The notes under the pieces: model-generated | Told to the model about the DNA's origin: nothing | Seen by the model: only the letters and a program-made list of their open reading frames with translations | Database searches by the model: none | Shown: in pieces, positions 37,842-42,974 of the stretch | Position numbering within the stretch: the stretch's first letter is position 1 | Layout of the letters: every line of letters begins with the position of its first letter | Virus record (IMG/VR): IMGVR_UViG_3300045284_000093 | Coordinates: 1-42,974 of that record | DNA length: 42,974 bases | Source: a virus | Strand: one strand, 5' to 3' | Program-made: the position numbers and the translations under genes

Positions 37842-38699
37842 TCAGAGCCTTGCGAGAATATCCGCTGCCGCCTTCGCAACCTGCGAGCGCACGACGGGGT
37901 TCTTGCGAAGCTGATCGGGGTCCCAGCCCTGCAACGTCTGCTTCGCATCCGTGATGATCGCATCGAATTGCGGATCGTTGGTCAGGTTCATCATCGGCAG
38001 GATGCCCAGCATGTCGTCCATGTTCTGTGTCAGGGTATCCCGGAAGATGTTGTCCGGCTTGGCAAGGCGTTCGTTCATGCACTCGACCACCCTGCGCAGC
38101 TTCGCCTTGGCATCCTCGGTCGCGACCTGCGCCATCTGCTTCACGTAGGCGTCGTTGTCCGCAGCGGCCTTCTCGCCGAGCAGGCGCAGCAGCCGGTCAC
38201 TGGTCGGCAACTCGAAGAATTTCACGTCCATGTTGTAGTACCGCTTGATATCCTCGGCAGACGGATAGTCGTCGGCATTGAACGCATCCCCCAATTCGTT
38301 GCGCGCAAGCTGCACGTCGGCATCGAAGTGCGTGACCAAATCCTCCAGTGCCTCGTCCGCTGCGGCTTTCGCGTTGGCGAATTTCTCCTCCATGTACAGC
38401 ATGTAGAACGGCACCGGCAGCAGTCGTCTGCCCTTCGTGGGGGTGGACATGGTGTTCTGCGTGTGCCACGTGTAGAAGTCGCCTAGCACCGTCTGCAGGG
38501 CCTTCACGCGCACGCCGCTGGACTCGGGCAGCAGGGTCTTTCTGACCCTCAATGCTCCCTTGGAATTCTTCGCGGTGTTCACTTCGCCGCTGATGATCGT
38601 GTCGGTCACCGTGCCCCATGAGAAGCTGCACGTAAGCTGCACTTCGACGACGTGGTTGTGCAGCGTGACGGGCGTGTGTTGCAGGTCGTTCAGGTTCAT
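37842..38699 (-). CDS. DUF3150-like partner of MoxR/VWA module (285 aa)
   Basis: The product begins with a beta-prone region (VEVQLTCSFSWGTVTD), followed by long helices: TLLPESSGVRVKALQTVLGD, ADEALEDLVTHFDADVQLAR and others, with a Pro-containing middle (RLLPVPFYMLYMEEKF). DUF3150 proteins have this kind of helical build and accompany MoxR ATPases and VWA proteins. The call rests on layout and gene context more than on a clear motif. ATG 38699 follows AAAGGA. Confidence 0.5.
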   Translation of the reverse strand: MNLNDLQHTPVTLHNHVVEVQLTCSFSWGTVTDTIISGEVNTAKNSKGALRVRKTLLPESSGVRVKALQTVLGDFYTWHTQNTMSTPTKGRRLLPVPFYMLYMEEKFANAKAAADEALEDLVTHFDADVQLARNELGDAFNADDYPSAEDIKRYYNMDVKFFELPTSDRLLRLLGEKAAADNDAYVKQMAQVATEDAKAKLRRVVECMNERLAKPDNIFRDTLTQNMDDMLGILPMMNLTNDPQFDAIITDAKQTLQGWDPDQLRKNPVVRSQVAKAAADILARL

Positions 38700-38722
38700 G
38701 TCATTCCTTTATGGTAAGGATA

Positions 38723-39205
38723 TTACTTCGCGAAGATCGAATTCAACTGCACCCAGATCACGCGGGCTTGCTCGATCGTGACTGTGATGGTTTCCTTCTC
38801 GGCAAGCGGCAGCACGATCAGCACGTTGGGAAGTGACACTTTGTCACTTGGCGGTTCCGGTGTGAACAGGTCGTGCGTCAGCGTATCGATCGCTTCCTTC
38901 GGCGGCACTTCGCCATTGCCTTTCTTCCACCGCTTCACCTTGACAAGCGTGTTGTTCCATTCCGTGTAACCCTCGGGCAGCGGTGCAGTGAGCGAGTAGT
39001 AGCGATAGCTGGCCGCACCCTTCACCTTCACCCGATTGACACAGCGCAGATAGGTAAGGCGCGACGTGATTGCCGATGCTGACGTGGGCGACATGTCCTC
39101 CGGGAAATGCGCGCCGATTTCAGCGGGTGTTAAGCCCGGATGCTTGGCGATCAGGTTGAGCGCCGTGGTTTCGTTGATCGACAACTGACGGTTCTTGTGT
39201 GGCAT
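38723..39205 (-). CDS. Winged-helix DNA-binding protein, putative regulator (160 aa)
   Basis: Residues 8-70 fit a winged helix: INETTALNLIAKHPGLTPAE, then recognition helix SASAITSRLTYL, then wing VNRVKVKGAASYRYYSL. The C-terminal half is different, with an acidic Pro-rich linker and strand-helix end. The linker contains palindrome copy c in frame (coding SDKVSL). Its place between the ATPase and DUF3150-like genes suggests it regulates this operon, perhaps through the dispersed palindromes; that link is a hypothesis. Confidence 0.65.
   Translation of the reverse strand: MPHKNRQLSINETTALNLIAKHPGLTPAEIGAHFPEDMSPTSASAITSRLTYLRCVNRVKVKGAASYRYYSLTAPLPEGYTEWNNTLVKVKRWKKGNGEVPPKEAIDTLTHDLFTPEPPSDKVSLPNVLIVLPLAEKETITVTIEQARVIWVQLNSIFAK
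38831..38849. repeat. Dispersed palindrome, copy c (inside winged-helix gene)
   Basis: AAGTGACA, loop CTT, TGTCACTT: perfect eight-base arms, fully inside the coding region and read in frame. Confidence 0.75.
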
Positions 39206-39234
39206 GATCTTCTCTCTATTCGTTTATGGGAAAC

Positions 39235-39246
39235 GGGATGCATCCC
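39235..39246. repeat. 12-base palindrome upstream of winged-helix gene
   Basis: GGGATGCATCCC, a perfect palindrome in the 67-base gap between the AAA+ ATPase stop and the winged-helix start. Possible operator; no copy elsewhere was noticed. Confidence 0.4.
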
Positions 39247-39272
39247 TGCACCCCGTGCATTACACCTACGCC

Positions 39273-40373
39273 TTACCGTGCGAGCAGGATCGACTTCAGG
39301 ATCGGGTCCTGCAACACCTTGTTCAGCACCGGCATCGTCTGCTGGTACCGCACGTCGAAGCACTGGCGACCGAACAGCACGAAGTATTCCTTCGGGCCAC
39401 GCTTCAGGTACTTGGCGAAATTCTCCACGTTCGCCTTCGTCGCACGGGATACGAGCGTCAGCGCGAGCGACCACAGCACTTCCTCCTCCTTCGGGATCGG
39501 CACCGCGTCGGGGTTCTTCGCGATATCGTCCGGGTTGGGCATGTGGATCGCGATGCGCCGGAATGCCGACAGCTTGGACGCTGCGGGCGTACCGATCATC
39601 GTCGCCGAATCCCGCATCAGCACCACCGGATCGATGCCCGGTTCGTAGGTGTCCACGTAGTTGAGATAGTTGGACGTGAATTCCAGCGAGCGTGACGACG
39701 AGAACACCGGATTGTTGATCTGATCCGGAGCCATCGGATCGAACGAGTTGAGATACGTCGGCGCGAATTCCCGCTTGTCCTCCGGGTTGATCCGCTCCGC
39801 GCCGTGCATCTTGAGGAACGCGAGCAGCACCGGATTCCACCCGTTCGCACTGCCGTAGTTGAACAGGTTGTCCACGGTCGGCAGCAGCGTCATGACCGCG
39901 CAGCGATTGCCCAGCTTGGTGACGATGCGATTGCTGCCGCTGCGATCGCTCACGCGATTGCTGGTCAGCAGAAACTTGGTCGGACTCGGGAACACGTAGC
40001 TGTGAATCCGCCCCTCGAACACCATCTGGCAGATCAGATTCTGCTGCGAGATATTGCAGTCGCCAACCTCGTCGATCGTGTTCAGCACGCCACCCGTGAT
40101 ATCGGACGGCGGCAGCATGTCGCACGACGGATAGAACATGCTCCGTTTAATGTCATGAAGGGGAACTGGAATCCCCGCCACGTCGGCCACGTCGTGATGG
40201 GACATCTTCAGCATGAACCCATGCTGATAGCCCAGCGCCTCGCGCACCGGCTCGCGCATCGCCGTCTTGCCGACACCGGGCGGGCCTTGGATCAGCACCG
40301 CGTCGATGCCTGACTTGAACAGGCGGATGGTGGAATCGAGAGCTTCCTGATAGTTGCAGATTGTGGCGTCCAT
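39273..40373 (-). CDS. MoxR-type AAA+ ATPase (366 aa)
   Basis: Walker A is GPPGVGKT (residues 30-37), Walker B LNTIDEVGD (Asp101, Glu102) and sensor 1 FLLTSNRVSD (Asn139). The helical C-terminal part follows the MoxR/dynein-like AAA family. MoxR ATPases act as chaperones that remodel or load metal-dependent partners through VWA proteins, and a VWA gene follows 1.6 kb downstream. ATG 40373 with AAGGA upstream is preferred over a TTG nine bases earlier. Palindrome copy d lies 50 bases upstream, so this start is probably regulated. Confidence 0.85.
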   Translation of the reverse strand: MDATICNYQEALDSTIRLFKSGIDAVLIQGPPGVGKTAMREPVREALGYQHGFMLKMSHHDVADVAGIPVPLHDIKRSMFYPSCDMLPPSDITGGVLNTIDEVGDCNISQQNLICQMVFEGRIHSYVFPSPTKFLLTSNRVSDRSGSNRIVTKLGNRCAVMTLLPTVDNLFNYGSANGWNPVLLAFLKMHGAERINPEDKREFAPTYLNSFDPMAPDQINNPVFSSSRSLEFTSNYLNYVDTYEPGIDPVVLMRDSATMIGTPAASKLSAFRRIAIHMPNPDDIAKNPDAVPIPKEEEVLWSLALTLVSRATKANVENFAKYLKRGPKEYFVLFGRQCFDVRYQQTMPVLNKVLQDPILKSILLAR

Positions 40374-40399
40374 GCTTGGCAATTCCTTTCTTAGGTGAT

Positions 40400-40421
40400 G
40401 GTACTACATGGTACTACGTGG
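40400..40421. repeat. Tandem GGTACTAC repeat in leader of ATPase gene
   Basis: GGTACTACAT and GGTACTACGT occur back to back between palindrome copy d and the ATPase start. GTACCATCA on the - strand of this leader is also found in the leader after copy f. Likely part of the same control region. Confidence 0.45.
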
Positions 40422-40422
40422 T

Positions 40423-40443
40423 GAAGTGACAGGCTGTCACTTC
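40423..40443. repeat. Dispersed palindrome, copy d
   Basis: GAAGTGACA, loop GGC, TGTCACTTC: perfect nine-base arms in the gap 40374-40490, 50 bases before the ATPase start. Confidence 0.85.
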
Positions 40444-40490
40444 GGGGTTTGCTGCTGGCGTGCGTGCGGCGTGTGCACCGCCAGTGCGGA

Positions 40491-41492
40491 CTACGTTTCC
40501 TTCAGCGCGTTGGCTTTGGTCCACTCGCGCCCGACGGTGCGCAGGCGGGATTCGAAGCGGATCATTGCGTGATGCACGATGTGGTTGCTGCCGTTGCTGG
40601 CCCATGCTGCCGGACTGTAGCCGTACCACGACTGCATGCACAGCAGCGTGGTCAGCACCGGGTCGATCTCCTGCGGACGCGCCATGATGCGCTCGGCAAT
40701 GGTCTTGCTGTCGTAGGTCGTCTTGTCCTGCTTCATCGCTTCGAGAACGGGTGCGGGTGCTTCTGTTTCGTCGAGCATGGCGACGAACGGTTCGACGAGA
40801 TCGCGGAAGTGCCGGACTGCATCGTGCCATGGCTTCGACTTGCTCCGATCGACGACGTGCTTCACGAACGGCTGCACTTCGCTGATGATCTTCCCATCCT
40901 TGTCGAGCGTCAAGCCATCGTAGAATTGCGTGAGCGTGCCTGCGGTGTCGGTCAGTCCCCACTTGCTCGGACTCCACTTGTCCATGCGGATGCTGCGTAT
41001 CCGCACGTGCTTCACCATGTCGAGCCACTTGCCGGTAACGTAGCCCTGATAGCCCCCCGCAGCGAGCGTGGTACGACCGTCAGCGTTGAAGGTCGCCACG
41101 TCGGTCTGGTACACGCGCAGCATGACGGGCGTGCCCGGTACGGGAATCGCGTAGGTGTGGGTCTCGTCGCGTATCGGGGACGTGTGCTTGTAGCTGGCCG
41201 GGTCGAGTGCGGTGTGATCGCGTGACGACACGCGCGCCTTGTTCAGCTTGTCCCACTCCTGCTTGGATACCCACACATGCGTGCCGTGCAGGTGAATCGC
41301 GTAGTTGTTGTGCAGGTTCTCGCGGGTGCGGAAGTCGCCCCTGAATCTGCCCTGCACCTGCGCCTTCTGTTGCAAGTATGCGAATGCGGTGAGGTATTCC
41401 ATGTTGCTGTTCCTTTCTCGTTGTTGACGTCTACGTATGGCTTTGCGTTCGTAATACTGCTGGCGTTGCAGCAGCAGGGTCGCGTAGCTCAT
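40491..41492 (-). CDS. Unknown phage protein (333 aa)
   Basis: ATG 41492 overlaps the upstream stop (ATGA) and adds a basic helix (YERKAIRRRQQRER). ATG 41402, with AAGGA at eight bases, may be the main start. The body mixes strands and helices, e.g. NNYAIHLHGTHVWVSKQEWD, YAIPVPGTPVMLRVYQTDVA and SWYGYSPAAWASNGSNHIVH. No nucleotide-binding or nuclease motif is visible. It ends just before palindrome copy d. Function unknown. Confidence 0.6.
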   Translation of the reverse strand: MSYATLLLQRQQYYERKAIRRRQQRERNSNMEYLTAFAYLQQKAQVQGRFRGDFRTRENLHNNYAIHLHGTHVWVSKQEWDKLNKARVSSRDHTALDPASYKHTSPIRDETHTYAIPVPGTPVMLRVYQTDVATFNADGRTTLAAGGYQGYVTGKWLDMVKHVRIRSIRMDKWSPSKWGLTDTAGTLTQFYDGLTLDKDGKIISEVQPFVKHVVDRSKSKPWHDAVRHFRDLVEPFVAMLDETEAPAPVLEAMKQDKTTYDSKTIAERIMARPQEIDPVLTTLLCMQSWYGYSPAAWASNGSNHIVHHAMIRFESRLRTVGREWTKANALKET

Positions 41493-41779
41493 GGCAGCGT
41501 GAGTGAGGTCGCCCGATCGATCGCTTGCCGACGGCAGAAGTCGTCGATGGTCTCGGTGCCGGGCTGGTACTGCGGCGCGTACGCACCGACTCCGTTGGTC
41601 TGCTGCACGATCTGCACGCAGCGGATGTATTCCCGCATGAGGCGCTGGTCCAACTCGGCTTGGCGAATCTGTAATCTGAGAAGTTCTTGCTGATCCTGCG
41701 CGAGGGTTTCAGCATGCGACTGCGCGTGCATGCCGGTGAGCAGCATGACGGCAGCTAGTGCAAGGGTGATGCGTTTCAT
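41489..41779 (-). CDS. Small secreted or periplasmic protein (96 aa)
   Basis: ATG 41779 follows AAAGGA at seven bases. A signal peptide (MKRITLALAAVMLLTGMHAQ, cut near SHA) is followed by a Gln-rich helix (QDQQELLRLQIRQAELDQRL) and two cysteines (IRCVQ, DFCRR) that could pair in the periplasm. No lysis enzyme motif. The leader holds two palindromes. An envelope role such as superinfection exclusion is possible but unproven. Confidence 0.65.
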   Translation of the reverse strand: MKRITLALAAVMLLTGMHAQSHAETLAQDQQELLRLQIRQAELDQRLMREYIRCVQIVQQTNGVGAYAPQYQPGTETIDDFCRRQAIDRATSLTLP

Positions 41780-41813
41780 GGTGATTCCTTTAGGTGAGTG
41801 GCACAAGCGGATG

Positions 41814-41833
41814 GCGCGCAAAGCTTTGCGCGC
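41814..41833. repeat. Perfect 20-base palindrome
   Basis: GCGCGCAAAGCTTTGCGCGC reads the same on both strands with no loop. It lies in the gap 41780-41864, between palindrome copy e and the secreted-protein start. Confidence 0.6.
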
Positions 41834-41850
41834 AGTGGAACGGCTGTTAC

Positions 41851-41871
41851 GAAGTGACACGCTGTCACTTC
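41851..41871. repeat. Dispersed palindrome, copy e
   Basis: GAAGTGACA, loop CGC, TGTCACTTC: perfect nine-base arms. On the - strand it supplies the final Lys codon and the TGA stop of the 42185 gene. Confidence 0.85.
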
Positions 41872-42185
41872 GGGGGGTTCTTCTCCTGCTGCAACATGTA
41901 GCGCGCGAGGATCATCATGTCGGACACGATGACGCGAGTGATCCCCTTGTCGTCGGTGTGGGTCGGGTGGCCGTACTTCGGATCGTTCACCATCGACGGC
42001 ATCATCGACCAGTAGTCCCGGCCTTCGTCGCTGAAGCGCGCGATGACGCTGCCGGTGCGCTCGTTGCCGCATACATACCAGTCGGCGGGACCGCGCCCGT
42101 CGACGATCATGCTGCCGAGGTAGCGGCACTTCGCGCAGTCGTGCTGATGGTACGGCTTGGTAGTGAGGGGTGTGGCTTGGGTCAT
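41865..42185 (-). CDS. Small Cys/His protein (106 aa)
   Basis: ATG 42185 has GGAGA at seven bases; an upstream ATG at 42236 lacks one. HQHDCAKCRYLG (Cys17, Cys20, nearby His) and WYVCG (Cys39) suggest a zinc site as in small phage proteins of the HDCxxCxFLG type. It ends EKNPPK with the stop codon inside palindrome copy e. Function unknown. Confidence 0.6.
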   Translation of the reverse strand: MTQATPLTTKPYHQHDCAKCRYLGSMIVDGRGPADWYVCGNERTGSVIARFSDEGRDYWSMMPSMVNDPKYGHPTHTDDKGITRVIVSDMMILARYMLQQEKNPPK

Positions 42186-42247
42186 TGCGGTTCTCCGGTG
42201 ATGTTGCCAAGGTTCATCGTAGTGCAGTGGATCCATTCAGTCTCCTT

Positions 42248-42565
42248 TCACTTCGGCGGGTTGTCGTTGAGGAAGCGGTCGATCTCCTCCCACAGGTCGT
42301 GCGCGTGCTGGGTGTTGGGTGCCGCTTCGCGCAGCGTCAGCACCATGCTGTGCAGCACCTTGTAGAACACGCGCCAGTCGGTGGTGCCGGGGTTGGCGGT
42401 GCGGCGTTCGCTGGCCAGCACGTACTCCGCGCGTTCGGCACGCACCAGCGTATCCGTCCACAGATCGGCGACGTTCATGAACGCCACCTTCATCGCGCGG
42501 AGCTTGCGCTCGCTGTCGCGGTCCTGCCCGCATTCCTCGCAGCAGTTGTCGTAAGTCTGGCTCAT
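42248..42565 (-). CDS. Small unknown protein with Cys cluster (105 aa)
   Basis: ATG 42565 follows AAAGGA. It begins MSQTYDNCCEECGQ, then helices (ERKLRAMKVAFMNVADLWTD, FYKVLHSMVLTLREA) and ends DNPPK. The final codons share sequence with the 42185 gene end and half of the dispersed palindrome. Function unknown. Confidence 0.6.
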   Translation of the reverse strand: MSQTYDNCCEECGQDRDSERKLRAMKVAFMNVADLWTDTLVRAERAEYVLASERRTANPGTTDWRVFYKVLHSMVLTLREAAPNTQHAHDLWEEIDRFLNDNPPK

Positions 42566-42627
42566 GTGATTCCTTTCTCGATCCTGCGGATCGTTAATGC
42601 TTTCTTGGTTGATGGTACGAGTGATAC

Positions 42628-42648
42628 GAAGTGACACATTGTCACTAC
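42628..42648. repeat. Dispersed palindrome, copy f
   Basis: AGTGACA, loop CAT, TGTCACT: seven-base perfect arms with diverged outer bases. It overlaps the stop codon of the 42824 gene and lies 63 bases before the 42565 start. A shorter palindrome (CGATCC, TGC, GGATCG at 42579-42593) follows in the same leader. Confidence 0.75.
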
Positions 42649-42824
42649 GATGTGAGTCCGATGACGAACATGATAGCGATGCCCAGTGCGCCGTTGACGC
42701 ACAGCGCCACGCGGACCCACCCGCTGAAGGCGGAATCGAGGGCGGCGATCAGGGCGCTGACCGACAGGCCGTTGAGCAGGAAGAACGCGAGCAGCAGTAG
42801 CGTGGAGGTTGTCATGTGGGTCAT
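42645..42824 (-). CDS. Small two-helix membrane protein (59 aa)
   Basis: ATG 42824 overlaps the preceding stop (ATGA); a second ATG follows at 42815. Two membrane helices are visible: TLLLLAFFLLNGLSVSALIA and VALCVNGALGIAIMFVIGL. It may be a holin-like or host-envelope protein; its place in the small-gene end of the - arm is not the usual late lysis position. Function unknown. Confidence 0.55.
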   Translation of the reverse strand: MTHMTTSTLLLLAFFLLNGLSVSALIAALDSAFSGWVRVALCVNGALGIAIMFVIGLTS

Positions 42825-42973
42825 GCCTCGGTGATGGTAGGGGTGAACGCGTTGTCCTCGTCATCGTCCATGTCGTCGAGCCGGTCGAGCAATTCTTCGA
42901 GGGCGGCGCGGAGCGCGGAGCGGTCGGTCGCGGATGGGACGGGGGTCGTCGCGTGGGTGAGGCTGTGCTGCAT
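42821..42973 (-). CDS. Small acidic protein at right edge (50 aa or longer)
   Basis: An ATG at 42973 gives 50 residues, but the window ends one base later, so the true start may be outside. It reads MQHSLTHATTPVPSATDRSA, then a helix (LRAALEELLDRLDDMDDDED). Stop overlaps the next start (ATGA). Function unknown. Confidence 0.5.
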   Translation of the reverse strand: MQHSLTHATTPVPSATDRSALRAALEELLDRLDDMDDDEDNAFTPTITEA

Positions 42974-42974
42974 C

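Noticed and set aside
1-42974. tRNA genes, CRISPR arrays, insertion sequences, integrase
   Set aside because: No tRNA-like stem and loop motifs, spaced repeats, transposase or integrase motifs were seen by reading; absence is not proven without dedicated searches.

Overview
The window looks like most of a GC-rich, lytic-type tailed phage genome, probably a podovirus-like phage of a Gram-negative host. The evidence is a head-tail adaptor and tail block with no tape measure or sheath, several large internal virion proteins, and a replication set built around a family A DNA polymerase. Terminase, portal and capsid genes are not seen and probably lie left of base 1. The encoded PEP-CTERM protein suggests a host with an exosortase, as in many environmental beta- and gammaproteobacteria; that host guess is inference.

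Layout. Bases 1-18143 (+ strand) form one tightly packed virion operon: a partial gene, an Acb2-type anti-CBASS sponge, adaptor proteins, a Cys-rich protein, tail proteins, three low-complexity virion proteins, a lytic transglycosylase and a 2527-residue polyvalent internal protein, ending in a small two-helix membrane protein (holin candidate). Two well-formed reading frames with their own ribosome binding sites lie inside the giant gene in another frame (12443-12727 and 13340-13759). Everything from 18140 to the right edge is on the - strand, and the two arms meet with overlapping stop codons.

The - strand is read right to left. The right end (42973-36389) has small unknown proteins, a secreted protein, and a module of MoxR-type AAA+ ATPase, winged-helix protein, DUF3150-like protein and a VWA protein carrying an HExxH motif. 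Next (36392-32254) comes a dense chain of mostly 46-84 residue proteins joined by ATGA or GTGA overlaps and containing an HNH nuclease. Then come a PEP-CTERM gene closed by a strong terminator, a ParB-like gene with a palindromic leader, and a second terminator. The left part (29587-18582) is replication and recombination: polymerase, lipoprotein, Cas4/RecB-like nuclease, VRR-NUC nuclease, SNF2-like helicase, SSB-like protein and an AEP primase-helicase.

Six copies of a palindrome with consensus AAGTGACA-NNN-TGTCACTT are scattered over the - strand arm at gene boundaries, or in frame inside genes. Stems are conserved while loops vary. This is the clearest unexplained regulatory signal. No gene-free stretch exceeds 300 bases. 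I saw no tRNA, CRISPR array, insertion sequence, integrase or T7-type RNA polymerase.
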